Source of the DNA: Sneathiella sp.
Lineage (GTDB): Bacteria; Pseudomonadota; Alphaproteobacteria; Sneathiellales; Sneathiellaceae
Reading direction: 5' to 3'
DNA: 64,000 nucleotides
NCBI RefSeq assembly: GCF_029233945.1
Contig: NZ_JARGOQ010000010.1
Coordinates: forward strand, 5,943-69,942
Made by a program: the position numbers and the translations under genes. Under the pieces are notes generated by a model. That model had not been told where the DNA came from. It saw only the letters and a list, made by a program, of their open reading frames with translations, and did not search any database. Below, piece by piece: positions 8,647-17,685 of the stretch (positions within the stretch are counted from its first letter, which is position 1; each line of letters opens with the position of its first letter).

Positions 8647-9636
8647 ATGAGAGCCAATCCTATTTCCGCCACAGTCAACTATGATGAAGATGGTGTTCAA
8701 CATGGTTTCCTGAAGCTACCGTATTCCCATGACGGATCTGCCTGGGGATCGATCATGATCCCCATTACGGTTGCCCGAAATGGTGACGGGCCGACGGTCC
8801 TGTTGACCGGCGGCAATCACGGCGATGAATATGAAGGCCCGGTGGCATTATTCGACCTTGCCAGAACGATAAAATATGAGGATATCAGCGGCCGTGTCAT
8901 CATTGTGCCCGGCATGAATTATCCGGCGTTCCGGGCGGCGCGGCGGACATCACCCATTGACAGCGGAAATATGAACCGGACGTTCCCCGGCAATCCCGCC
9001 GGGACGGTGACCGAAAAAATAGCAGATTATTTCCAGCGCACCCTGTTGCCCCTTGCCGATTATGTGCTGGATATCCATTCGGGCGGGAAAACGCTGAAAT
9101 TTGTGCCTTTCTGTGCGGTCCATTTTCAGGACGACAAGGTGCAGGAAGAAAAATGCGTTGCCGCCATGCGGGCCTTCAATGCGCCTTTTTCAATGATGCT
9201 TCTGGAAGTGGATTCAACCGGCATGTTTGACACGGCCGCAGAGGAAATGGGAAAGATATTTATTTCCACTGAACTCGGCGGCGGCGGATCAACGACGGTG
9301 CGGAGTGTGGCCATCGCCAAAAGGGGCGTGAAGAATTTTCTGCACCATGCCGGCGTTCTGGCCGGGGAACCGGAAGGCGGCGAGTCGGTTGCCCTGTACA
9401 TGCCGGATCACCGCTGTTTTATCTCCAGCGAAACCACAGGGCTGCTCGAACTCTGTGTGGATTTGGGCGACGTCGTGATGGAGGGGCAGCTTCTGGCCCG
9501 CGTCTATGACATGGAGCGCACGGGCAGCGATCCCACAGAGTATATCAGCCCGATGGAGGGTATCTTTGCCGCCCGCCACTTTCCCGGCCTGATCGGCATG
9601 GGAGATATTGTGGGCGTCGTTGCCGTTAAAGCATAG
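8647..9636 (+). CDS. doeB: N-alpha-acetyl-diaminobutyrate deacetylase DoeB/EutE
   Basis: This 329-residue zinc hydrolase belongs to the succinylglutamate desuccinylase/aspartoacylase family. Metal-ligand motifs are visible as GGNHGDEYEGP (about residues 56-66) and DIHSGGKT (about 141-148). DoeB removes the acetyl group from N-alpha-acetyl-L-2,4-diaminobutyrate, giving diaminobutyrate and acetate. AAGGA overlaps the end of doeA, 4 bases upstream of the ATG, so the two are coupled. Confidence 0.87.
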   Translation: MRANPISATVNYDEDGVQHGFLKLPYSHDGSAWGSIMIPITVARNGDGPTVLLTGGNHGDEYEGPVALFDLARTIKYEDISGRVIIVPGMNYPAFRAARRTSPIDSGNMNRTFPGNPAGTVTEKIADYFQRTLLPLADYVLDIHSGGKTLKFVPFCAVHFQDDKVQEEKCVAAMRAFNAPFSMMLLEVDSTGMFDTAAEEMGKIFISTELGGGGSTTVRSVAIAKRGVKNFLHHAGVLAGEPEGGESVALYMPDHRCFISSETTGLLELCVDLGDVVMEGQLLARVYDMERTGSDPTEYISPMEGIFAARHFPGLIGMGDIVGVVAVKA

Positions 9637-9654
9637 AAGCGGTATATCTAGAGT

Positions 9655-10128
9655 ATGATCAAACTTGATGACCGAGACCTGAAAATCCTGGCTGTCCTAC
9701 AACAGGATGGCCGCATCCCCAAAAACCAGCTTGCACAGAGAGTGCATCTCTCTCCAACGGCTTGCTGGGAACGATTAAAACGGCTGGAGGAGGCTGGTGT
9801 TATCGAGGGTTATGGAGCTCGGCTTTCACTCCCCAGCCTAGGGTCCCCGGCGATAATTTTTATGCAGGTGGAACTTGCGAGCCATCGCGCCGAAGATTTT
9901 GAGCGCTTTGAAAACGCTGTTGGCGCAATTGACGAAATCACGGAATGCTGGGCCGTCGGCGGCGGCGTAGACTATTTCCTGAAGCTGGTCTGCAAAGGGG
10001 TTGATGCCTATCAGCGAAAAGTTGATGAAATGCTGGCGGCAGATATCGGTTTACGGCGCTACTACACATATGTGGTGACCAAGCCTGTAAAGAATACAGA
10101 CCAGATCCCCGCTTCCGCCTTCAGCTAA
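9655..10128 (+). CDS. doeX: AsnC/Lrp-family regulator of ectoine catabolism (DoeX)
   Basis: This is a 157-residue Lrp-type protein with an N-terminal helix-turn-helix (about 8-60; LAQRVHLSPTACWERLKRLEE) and a C-terminal RAM ligand-binding domain. Such a regulator (AsnC in Ruegeria, DoeX in Halomonas) accompanies the ectoine genes and is thought to act as activator or feedback sensor. No strong Shine-Dalgarno precedes the ATG. A possible target is the inverted repeat just downstream, before the aldehyde dehydrogenase gene. Confidence 0.85.
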   Translation: MIKLDDRDLKILAVLQQDGRIPKNQLAQRVHLSPTACWERLKRLEEAGVIEGYGARLSLPSLGSPAIIFMQVELASHRAEDFERFENAVGAIDEITECWAVGGGVDYFLKLVCKGVDAYQRKVDEMLAADIGLRRYYTYVVTKPVKNTDQIPASAFS

Positions 10129-10196
10129 GTTTCATCGGGCAATTCTCAATGTGAACGGAACGATCCGATAAATCCTCTTTCTTTGTCGGGTTTCCA

Positions 10197-10259
10197 AGAA
10201 TTCTTCTCTGAATTCTCCCGCTACTATAAACGCACTCTCTAGCCGATCTTTCCTATACT
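10197..10259 (+). promoter_or_regulatory. Inverted repeat and possible internal promoter before the dehydrogenase gene
   Basis: AGAATTC (10197-10203) and GAATTCT (10210-10216) form a perfect inverted repeat with a 6-base spacer. TATACT at 10254-10259 could be a -10 box. The 160-base gap is the largest within the 3' half of the eut operon, so the last two genes may have their own promoter, possibly controlled by the AsnC-type regulator. This is inference from position only. Confidence 0.3.
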
Positions 10260-10288
10260 TCCTTCAGAGTTTTTGGCGGAGATAAGTG

Positions 10289-11779
10289 ATGCGCGAAGGA
10301 AAGAAAAACCTATCCCGGATACCGGAGCTGGATCTGCTTAAAGATCCCAGATTGTTCAAGGAATTTGCTTACTGCGGTGGTGAGTGGCAGTCTGCAAAGT
10401 CCGGTCACATTATTGAGGTGACTAATCCGGCAGATAACGCCTGGATGGGGAATATCCCGTCACTCAGTAAAGAAGAAAGCAAGGCGGCGGTTGCCGCGGC
10501 CCATCAGGCATTTGCGGGCTGGGCGTCCCTTCTCCCTCAAGAAAGAGCATCGATTTTAAAAAACTGGTTCCAACTGATCAATGACACCAAGGAAGATTTG
10601 GCTCTGATCATGACGCTGGAGCAAGGCAAACCCATATCGGAAAGCCGGGGCGAAATCGATTACGGCCTGTCTTTTATCGAATTCTTTGCCGAAGAGGCCA
10701 AGCGCACGGACATTCTAGGCGTAACGTCACATCTCCATAATGCGGAGGTTGAAGTGTGGCTGGAACCGGTTGGCGTTGCGGCCCTCGTAACGCCATGGAA
10801 TTTTCCGAATGCCATGATAACCCGGAAAGCGGCGGCCGCCCTCGCGGTCGGATGCCCTGTTATCGTGCATCCGTCCAAGGAAACGCCCTTTTCGGCGCTC
10901 GCGCTCGCCGAACTTGCTGAGCGCGCAGGTTTCCCCACTGGTGTTTTCAATGTTATCACTGGCGATCCTGTCGAAATTGTCGGGGAATGGACGAAAGATG
11001 TCCGCGTTCGGGCACTTTCCTTCACGGGATCAACAGAAATCGGTCGTCTCCTTTATGCGCAATCGGCCCCGACCATCAAGCGCCTGAGTTTGGAGCTTGG
11101 CGGACATGCGCCCTTTATCGTATTTGCGGATGCGGATCTGGACAAGGCCGTTGAAGAAGGTATCGGTGCCAAGTTCGCCACATCCGGCCAGGATTGCCTG
11201 GGTGCCAATCGCTTTTTTGTGGAGCGATCCATCTATGACGATTTCTGCCAGAAGTTTGCAAAAAAGGCAGCCGCTTTAACAATTGGGCGTGGGTTGGATG
11301 ATCGGGACATCGGCCCTCTCATGAATAAAAATGCCGTTACCAAACAGAAAGAACATGTTGAAGATGCCCTCAAAGAGGGAGCAACGCTTTTGACCGGCGG
11401 AAAGAGCCATGCACTGGGGCCGTTGTTTTTTGAACCGACTGTTCTGAAGGACGTGCCGGCGTCTGCCAAAATTATGCATGACGAAACATTCGGACCCGTC
11501 GCCGCCATTGCTCCTTTCGATTCCGAAGACGAGGTCATTCACCGTGCGAATGACACAGAATACGGGCTGATGGCCTATGTTCACACCAAGAATCCGTCTC
11601 GTATCTATCGCCTGAGCCGGGCGCTGGAATTTGGGATGATCGGCGTCAATCGCACGAAAGTCACTGGCGCCCCGATCCCCTTCGGCGGGATGAAGCAGTC
11701 CGGGCTCGGGCGCGAAGGCTCCCGCCACGGGATCGAGGCGTTTTCAAATATCAAATATGTCTGTCGGGACTGGGCTTAA
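10289..11779 (+). CDS. doeC: NAD(P)-dependent semialdehyde dehydrogenase (Ssd/DoeC)
   Basis: This 496-residue aldehyde dehydrogenase is closest in look to the succinate-semialdehyde dehydrogenase group. The catalytic glutamate is in LELGGHAPF (about residue 270) and the catalytic cysteine in SGQDCLGANR (about 304). In ectoine degradation it oxidises aspartate-semialdehyde to aspartate. The ATG at 10289 has GGCGGAG upstream and is preferred to the overlapping GTG at 10286. It is followed by the partner aminotransferase gene after 28 bases. Confidence 0.85.
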   Translation: MREGKKNLSRIPELDLLKDPRLFKEFAYCGGEWQSAKSGHIIEVTNPADNAWMGNIPSLSKEESKAAVAAAHQAFAGWASLLPQERASILKNWFQLINDTKEDLALIMTLEQGKPISESRGEIDYGLSFIEFFAEEAKRTDILGVTSHLHNAEVEVWLEPVGVAALVTPWNFPNAMITRKAAAALAVGCPVIVHPSKETPFSALALAELAERAGFPTGVFNVITGDPVEIVGEWTKDVRVRALSFTGSTEIGRLLYAQSAPTIKRLSLELGGHAPFIVFADADLDKAVEEGIGAKFATSGQDCLGANRFFVERSIYDDFCQKFAKKAAALTIGRGLDDRDIGPLMNKNAVTKQKEHVEDALKEGATLLTGGKSHALGPLFFEPTVLKDVPASAKIMHDETFGPVAAIAPFDSEDEVIHRANDTEYGLMAYVHTKNPSRIYRLSRALEFGMIGVNRTKVTGAPIPFGGMKQSGLGREGSRHGIEAFSNIKYVCRDWA

Positions 11780-11807
11780 TCCAGTCACTTTTAATCAGGA
11801 GAGTATA

Positions 11808-13184
11808 ATGCTTACAAATGATCAACTCAGCCAATGGGACCGTGAGAATTTCTTTCATCCCTCCACGCATCTTGCGCAGTTCGCCCGCGGCGAAATGTCC
11901 AACCGCATTATAACGGGTGGGTCTGGCGTTCACATTGAAGATCGGGATGGCATCCGACTTCTGGACGCCTTTGCTGGCCTTTATTGCGTCAATGTCGGCT
12001 ATGGCCGCACCGAAATCGCCGATGCCATCGCGGCACAGGCGAAAGAACTTGCCTATTACCATTCCTATGTCGGGCACGGCACCGAAGCTTCCATCACCTT
12101 GTCGAAAATGATTATCGACCGGGCTCCGAAGAATATGAGCAAGGTCTATTACGGTCTTTCCGGTTCGGACGCCAACGAGACGAACATCAAGCTGGTCTGG
12201 TATTACAACAACGTCCTCGGCCGTCCCGAGAAGAAAAAGATCATCTCCCGCTGGCGCGGTTATCACGGGTCAGGCCTGATGACGGGTTCCCTGACAGGAC
12301 TGGAGCTCTTCCATAAAAAATTCGACCTTCCGCTGACGCAGGTTATCCACACGGATGCGCCCTATTACTACCGCCGCGAAGACCTGAATCTCAGCGAGGA
12401 AGAATTCTCCCGCCAATGCGCGGAAAATCTGGATGCCCTTATCCAGAAAGAAGGACCCGATACCGTCGCCGCCTTTATCGGGGAGCCTGTACTTGGAACG
12501 GGTGGCCTTGTTCCTCCTCCAGCCGGATATTGGGACGCAATTCAGGCCGTTCTTAAAAAATATGACATTCTGCTGATCGCGGACGAAGTGGTCACCGGGT
12601 TCGGGCGCCTTGGCTCTATGTTCGGCTCCGATCACTACGGCATTGAGGCGGATATCATTACGTCAGCCAAAGGCCTCACCTCCGCCTATGCGCCGCTGTC
12701 GGCGTCTATTGTGTCGAAGAAAGTCTGGAAGGTACTTGAGCAGGGCACAGACGAATTCGGTGCCATCGGCCATGGCTGGACCTATTCTGCTCATCCCGTC
12801 TGCGCGGCCGCAGGCGTTGCCAATCTGAAACTAATCGATAGCATGGGGCTCGTCGCGAATTCGGGTGACGTCGGTCCTTACTTGAAGAAAGCTATGACCG
12901 ACGCGATAGGCAATCACCCGAATGTCGGGGATGTCCGTGGAGAGGGCCTGATGATGGCCGTTGAACTGGTCGAGAACAAGGAAACGAGAACCTTTCTCGA
13001 TCCTTCCTTACTGACAGGTGCAAAAGTGGCCGCCGCCCTTCTGAAGAGAGGTGTTATCGCGCGCGCTATGCCTCAGGGGGATATCCTCGGCTTCGCACCG
13101 CCACTATGCCTGACGAAAGGAGAAGCCGACACCATCGTCGGCGCTATGGCCGAAGCCGTCGGCGAAGTTTTCGATAATGCCTAA
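11808..13184 (+). CDS. doeD: Class III aminotransferase, diaminobutyrate transaminase (Atf/DoeD)
   Basis: This 458-residue PLP enzyme of the omega-aminotransferase family has IADEVVTGFGR (PLP aspartate) and the Schiff-base lysine in TSAKGLTSAYAPL (about residue 288). In this pathway it converts L-2,4-diaminobutyrate to aspartate-semialdehyde, the substrate of the preceding dehydrogenase. CAGGAGAG sets the start at ATG 11808, although the frame is open further upstream into doeC. It ends the ectoine operon. Confidence 0.85.
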   Translation: MLTNDQLSQWDRENFFHPSTHLAQFARGEMSNRIITGGSGVHIEDRDGIRLLDAFAGLYCVNVGYGRTEIADAIAAQAKELAYYHSYVGHGTEASITLSKMIIDRAPKNMSKVYYGLSGSDANETNIKLVWYYNNVLGRPEKKKIISRWRGYHGSGLMTGSLTGLELFHKKFDLPLTQVIHTDAPYYYRREDLNLSEEEFSRQCAENLDALIQKEGPDTVAAFIGEPVLGTGGLVPPPAGYWDAIQAVLKKYDILLIADEVVTGFGRLGSMFGSDHYGIEADIITSAKGLTSAYAPLSASIVSKKVWKVLEQGTDEFGAIGHGWTYSAHPVCAAAGVANLKLIDSMGLVANSGDVGPYLKKAMTDAIGNHPNVGDVRGEGLMMAVELVENKETRTFLDPSLLTGAKVAAALLKRGVIARAMPQGDILGFAPPLCLTKGEADTIVGAMAEAVGEVFDNA

Positions 13185-13404
13185 CTAAAGCCGTTTGCAA
13201 CCCCTGCATCCTCGCTTGGGGGAATATTGCAGGTGCTGTCGGGCCGCCTTTGGGCCGCCCGGCATCTAAACCCGTGAACGCGGAAGATCTGAGCGCTAAG
13301 ATATGGAATACTCCTACGCCCTCTATTGTAGAAAGTGATTGGTGGTTCCATATAGGAAAAGCTACACTATCTTTCGCCCAGTCGCGTTCACACTAGGATC
13401 TTTT

Positions 13405-14049
13405 ATGCGCTTGATGATTTTCATATGCTGCATTTTTTTGCTGGCCCCGCAGCGCGCTGTCCTTGCCCATCCTCACGTCTGGACGGACATGACAATCAAA
13501 ATCCTGTTTGATGACAACGGACGGGCTTATGGCCTGCATCAAACCTGGCTGTTTGATGATTATTACACAGCCTATGCGGTTGAAGGGACCGACCGAGATG
13601 GCAACGGCACTCCCGATCAGGAAGAGCTCGATGAAATCATGAAGGTGAACATGGGTCATCTGAAAGAATATGGATATTTCACGGAAGTGGCGGTTAAGAA
13701 CAAGGTTATCAAACTCAAGCCCGTAACCAATATGTCCACAAAAATGGTTGATAAGCGGCTGGAGATGTCTTTCGTGACGCCCTTTGAAGAACCTGCATCA
13801 GTGACCGGGAATGATTTTTCCTACGCCATTTTTGATCCCACCTACTATGTCGAGATGTTGCACGCGGAAACCGACACGCCCGTCATCATATCTGGCGCCC
13901 CGGAAGGATGTACATATAAGTTGATACCGCCTAACCCAGACCCGAGCGCGGTCGCGCAGGCCGCCATGCTGGATGCATCTGAGCGCGGGGCGACAGGCCT
14001 GGGATCTTTTTTTGCAGAACGCGTCAACCTGATATGTCCCGAAGAGTAA
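13405..14049 (+). CDS. DUF1007 family periplasmic protein, metal-transport partner
   Basis: This 214-residue exported protein has a signal peptide (about residues 1-21, ending VLA) followed at once by HPHVWTDM, a histidine motif typical of DUF1007. The start was set at ATG 13405 because the upstream part of the frame would spoil the signal peptide. DUF1007 proteins are encoded with NicO-type nickel/cobalt transporters and are thought to handle the metal in the periplasm. Its last 16 bases overlap the transporter gene. The frame also carries DRDGNGTPDQEEL, an EF-hand-like acidic loop. Confidence 0.8.
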   Translation: MRLMIFICCIFLLAPQRAVLAHPHVWTDMTIKILFDDNGRAYGLHQTWLFDDYYTAYAVEGTDRDGNGTPDQEELDEIMKVNMGHLKEYGYFTEVAVKNKVIKLKPVTNMSTKMVDKRLEMSFVTPFEEPASVTGNDFSYAIFDPTYYVEMLHAETDTPVIISGAPEGCTYKLIPPNPDPSAVAQAAMLDASERGATGLGSFFAERVNLICPEE

Positions 14050-15005
14050 TCTATGTCATTTGGCTCTGCCTGTGCGTCGTGGCCCTATCACCCCTGATCA
14101 TTCCGTCAGCTTTTGCGGTTGCGGGCACGGTGGAACCTTCGGCCTGGTCACGTCTTGTCAGTTGGATCATGGCGCAGCAACGCGCCTTTCATGAAGAGCT
14201 GGTAACCGCCCTAAAAGCCCTTGCAGATTCCGGCGGGATCACCACAGCCTGGGGCCTTATTCTTGGCAGTTTCCTCTACGGGATTTTTCATGCCGCCGGG
14301 CCCGGGCATGGCAAAGTCATCCTCACAACCTATCTGCTGACCCATCCGCACAGGATCAGGCGCGGCGTCGGCATTGCCGGGGCGGCCGCCTTGTGCCAGG
14401 GATTTGTGGCGATAATCCTTGTCTATGGGCTGATCTATCTGGCCGGCTGGATTCCGAGAGAGACCAGTTCCGCTGTAGCATGGAGCGAACGGCTTAGTTA
14501 CTTACTGGTTGCGGGCATAGGCGCCCTGCTGATTTTGCGGACTATCCGGCAGCTGTTCAACCGCTATATGGCGCAGAAACATGCCGTCGATCATTCTTCC
14601 CATGATCATCATCATGACGACGGCTGTGGCCATGCCCATATGCCAAGCGGGGATCAGATAGAGCAAATCAACAGTCTTCGATCCGCAATCGGCGTTATTT
14701 TAGCCATCGGGCTCCGCCCCTGCACCGGTGCCGTTCTGGTGCTTGTCTTGGCAAAGGCCATGGGACTGCCGCTCGCGGGTATTGGTGCCGTGATCGCAAT
14801 GTCTTTTGGAACCGGTATGGCGGTTGCCTTGCTCGCCTTCCTGGCTGTGGCTGCCCGGCAAAAAGCCGCAGCGGCGACCACGGACAGCGTCCTATGGAAA
14901 GTTCTTGGGAACGGCGTTGCGTTGGCCGGTGGCGGCATACTTCTCGCCATCGGAATATCCTTGCTCAGCGCTTCATTTTATAGCCGCCACCCTCTTGGGC
15001 TTTAG
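14034..15005 (+). CDS. NicO/RcnA-family nickel/cobalt (or zinc) transporter
   Basis: This 323-residue membrane protein has about six to seven helices, the NicO hallmark FHAAGPGHGK (about residues 87-96) and a second motif GLRPCTGA. A cytoplasmic loop rich in histidine (HSSHDHHHDDGCGHAH, about residues 186-201) probably binds metal. RcnA-type proteins export nickel and cobalt, while other NicO members import. Direction and metal cannot be told here. It is translationally coupled to the DUF1007 gene. Confidence 0.8.
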   Translation: MSRRVIYVIWLCLCVVALSPLIIPSAFAVAGTVEPSAWSRLVSWIMAQQRAFHEELVTALKALADSGGITTAWGLILGSFLYGIFHAAGPGHGKVILTTYLLTHPHRIRRGVGIAGAAALCQGFVAIILVYGLIYLAGWIPRETSSAVAWSERLSYLLVAGIGALLILRTIRQLFNRYMAQKHAVDHSSHDHHHDDGCGHAHMPSGDQIEQINSLRSAIGVILAIGLRPCTGAVLVLVLAKAMGLPLAGIGAVIAMSFGTGMAVALLAFLAVAARQKAAAATTDSVLWKVLGNGVALAGGGILLAIGISLLSASFYSRHPLGL

Positions 15006-15036
15006 GCAGACGACGCCTTTTGGAAAAGCCGTTTGG

Positions 15037-15067
15037 TGTAAGGCGTAACTATTTGCTACGCCTTGCA
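15037..15067. terminator. Hairpin between convergent genes
   Basis: TGTAAGGCGTA (15037-15047) pairs with TACGCCTTGCA (15057-15067) with one G-U pair and a 9-base loop. It lies between the convergent NicO and thiolase genes. There is no good T run on either side, so it is only a probable bidirectional terminator. Confidence 0.45.
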
Positions 15068-15083
15068 ATATGGTAATCGGTTT

Positions 15084-16295
15084 TTAAGCGCGTTCGAAGA
15101 TCGCAGCCAGACCCTGCCCACCGCCGATGCACATGGTCTCAAGGCCATAACGGGCGTCCCGCCGCTCCATCTCCCGAAGCAGGGTTGCGAGGATACGACC
15201 GCCCGTGGCGCCAACCGGATGACCGAGCGAAATACCGGAACCATTCACATTCATCCGCTCAAAATCAGATTTTTCAAACTTCCAGTCGCGGGTGCAGGCC
15301 AGAACCTGCGCGGCAAATGCTTCATTCAGCTCGATCAGGTCCAGATCTTTAAGGCCAAGTCCGGCTCGATCCAGCGCCTTCGCCGTCGCCGGAACGGGCC
15401 CGATACCCATGATTTCCGGCCCCACGCCCGCGACGCCCCAGCTTACCAGACTGCCGAAAGGTTTGAGGCCAAGCTCTTCCGCTATCGCCCGTGTTGTGAC
15501 AACACAGGCTGATGCGCCGTCATTCTGTCCGCTGGCATTACCGGCGGTAACGGTTGAGTCCGGGTCTTGTTTAAGACGTATCGGGCGTAGCTTGCCAAGG
15601 CTTTCCTCAGTCGCTTCCGGTCGGGGGTGCTCATCTTTGTCATAGACCGTATCCCCTTTCCGGCCTTTTACGGTCACTGGAATAATTTCATCGTCGAAGC
15701 GCCCCCCGCCTTGCGCAGCCACTGCCCGACGATGGGATTCCACCGAGAAGCTATCCTGCTCATCACGCGGAACGGAATGGCTCTTGCGAAGATTTTCAGC
15801 CGTCTCCAGCATACCGCCGGGTACGGGGAAGTTAATGCCGCCGGCAGTCACGCGGCCGCGGGCAAGCGCATCGTGAAATTCAAGGGACGTACCCTTGATC
15901 CCCCAGCGACCGGCTGTGGAGTAGAACGGTGCATTCGACATAGATTCCGCCCCGCCCGCAATCACGACGGATGAACCTCCCGTCGCCACCTGCATAACCG
16001 CATTAATGATCGCCTGAAGGCCGGAGCCGCATCGGCGGTCAAGCTGATAGCCTCCTATGGTTATGGGAAGACCCGCATCCAATCCAACGACACGACCAAG
16101 CGCCGGGGCATCCATCGACGGATAGCATTGAGCAAAGATCACATCTTCCACCCGATCTTTAAGGCCGTCGCAGCGGGCCAGCAATCCTTCAATCACAGTG
16201 CGGCCCAGTTCATGGGCATGAAGATCCTTGAACTGGCCGCCAAAACGGCCCACAGGTGTTCTTACTGGTTCGCAGATCACGACGTCTTTCAGCAT
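15084..16295 (-). CDS. Acetyl-CoA acetyltransferase / 3-ketoacyl-CoA thiolase
   Basis: This 403-residue thiolase has the acyl-accepting cysteine in LDRRCGSGLQAI (about residue 90), NEAFAAQ, GHPVGATGGR with the catalytic histidine, and the second cysteine in CIGGGQG. It condenses or cleaves acyl-CoA and acetyl-CoA. AAGGAC 7 bases upstream fixes the start; the open frame continues 22 codons further but without a site. Its neighbour across the 280-base gap, a BKACE enzyme, releases acetoacetate, which makes joint use possible. Chain-length specificity cannot be read from the sequence. Confidence 0.87.
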   Translation of the reverse strand: MLKDVVICEPVRTPVGRFGGQFKDLHAHELGRTVIEGLLARCDGLKDRVEDVIFAQCYPSMDAPALGRVVGLDAGLPITIGGYQLDRRCGSGLQAIINAVMQVATGGSSVVIAGGAESMSNAPFYSTAGRWGIKGTSLEFHDALARGRVTAGGINFPVPGGMLETAENLRKSHSVPRDEQDSFSVESHRRAVAAQGGGRFDDEIIPVTVKGRKGDTVYDKDEHPRPEATEESLGKLRPIRLKQDPDSTVTAGNASGQNDGASACVVTTRAIAEELGLKPFGSLVSWGVAGVGPEIMGIGPVPATAKALDRAGLGLKDLDLIELNEAFAAQVLACTRDWKFEKSDFERMNVNGSGISLGHPVGATGGRILATLLREMERRDARYGLETMCIGGGQGLAAIFERA

Positions 16296-16575
16296 TATTC
16301 TTGTCCTTTTCACTGAGGGGAGATTTTGCGCGGTGACCCGACGACTATTATCCGAACTCACCTGCTTACTTGTTATCCAACCCGATTTAAAAATTGTACG
16401 TAGTCAATACCCATATCTGACACTCTCGGCAAGTGCCGTGATGCCATCATTTACGGCGTGATCCATCCCAAATGCCGATAAAAACCCAACGTGCTGCAGT
16501 TTACACACTCACTTGATCAGCTTTAAGATAAAGTGCATTTGAGACGATGTTTTTTGAGTTCAGGAACAAGATGTC

Positions 16576-17403
16576 ATGGATAATCCATCCTCCCTTCCCC
16601 CGGCAATTCTGACGGTCGCGCCAAATGGGGCGAGAAAGACCAAGCAGGATCATCCGATGCTACCCATTACCCCTGCCGAGCTTGCAGACGAGGCCGAGGC
16701 CTGCCTGAAAGAAGGGGCGGCCATGATACATCTGCATGTGCGTGATGATCAGGAAAGGCACACATTGGATGTCACAAAATATCGGGAGGCCATCGCGGCA
16801 ATTCGGGACAAGGTCGGAGATGCCCTTGTTATACAGGCAACGACGGAGGCTGTCGGTATTTACACACCGCAGCAACAGATGGATATGGTGTTGGAGTTGA
16901 AGCCCGAAGCCGCCTCCCTCGCGATCAAGGAACTGGCCCCGGAAGGGCATGAGCCCGCGGCCAAAGAATTCTTTAAAGAAATGCACGCGCTTCAAATCAT
17001 GCCGCAGTTCATCCTTTACTCCCCCGAGGATATGCAGAGGTTCGAGGCTCTGAAATCTGAGAATGTTATCCCCTTCGAAAATCCATTTCTGATATTAGTG
17101 CTCGGGCGGTACACATCAAACCAGACATCCCATCCGCATGATTTAATCCCATTCCTGAACCATATGAGTCCTTCCAGAATTTGGGCAACTTGTGCATTCG
17201 GGCCGTTGGAACATGCCGCCGCGAGCGGCGCTTTGGCAATGGGGGGGCATGTAAGAGTAGGCTTTGAAAACAATATGCTTTTAAAAACCGGCGAGCGCGC
17301 CAGGAGGAATGCGGATCTTATTCGACAGGTCCGGGAAGTGGCCGAGGCTATTGGCCGGCCCATCGCAACAGCAGAAGACGTGAGAAAAACATTTACAGGT
17401 TAG
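16576..17403 (+). CDS. Beta-keto acid cleavage enzyme (BKACE, DUF849)
   Basis: This is a 275-residue TIM-barrel protein of the BKACE family. The metal-binding pair is seen in IHLHVRDDQ (about residues 48-56), and the N-terminus AILTVAPNGARK is typical. BKACE enzymes use acetyl-CoA to cleave a beta-keto acid, releasing acetoacetate and a new CoA ester. The substrate varies within the family (beta-ketoadipate-like, dehydrocarnitine and others) and cannot be fixed here. It precedes a TRAP operon by 280 bases and could work on what that system imports. Confidence 0.83.
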   Translation: MDNPSSLPPAILTVAPNGARKTKQDHPMLPITPAELADEAEACLKEGAAMIHLHVRDDQERHTLDVTKYREAIAAIRDKVGDALVIQATTEAVGIYTPQQQMDMVLELKPEAASLAIKELAPEGHEPAAKEFFKEMHALQIMPQFILYSPEDMQRFEALKSENVIPFENPFLILVLGRYTSNQTSHPHDLIPFLNHMSPSRIWATCAFGPLEHAAASGALAMGGHVRVGFENNMLLKTGERARRNADLIRQVREVAEAIGRPIATAEDVRKTFTG

Positions 17404-17685
17404 CGCAAATTGAATCATTGCCATTAGTCGCCGCCTTGCAGATTTGCCCCTCGTTAAAATTCGACGGGCAGTTTACGCCATGGCTTGTAAATCCGAATTC
17501 TTTATTATACCATCAAAGCGGAATATATTGTTGTCGGCCTAATCAAAAAAAGTGAATTGTGGCAACATTCAATCAAAAGGCCCATACAGCAATGCTTATT
17601 CCCAAAGAGAAATAGCTGCGGCAAGAAAACAAAAATATGGCTGTTTAACAGGGCAGCAAAAACGCACAACGGGAGGAATACTACC

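Noticed and set aside
15063-15974. Open frames on the + strand inside the thiolase gene
   Set aside because: They are antisense shadows of a clear thiolase with all catalytic motifs.
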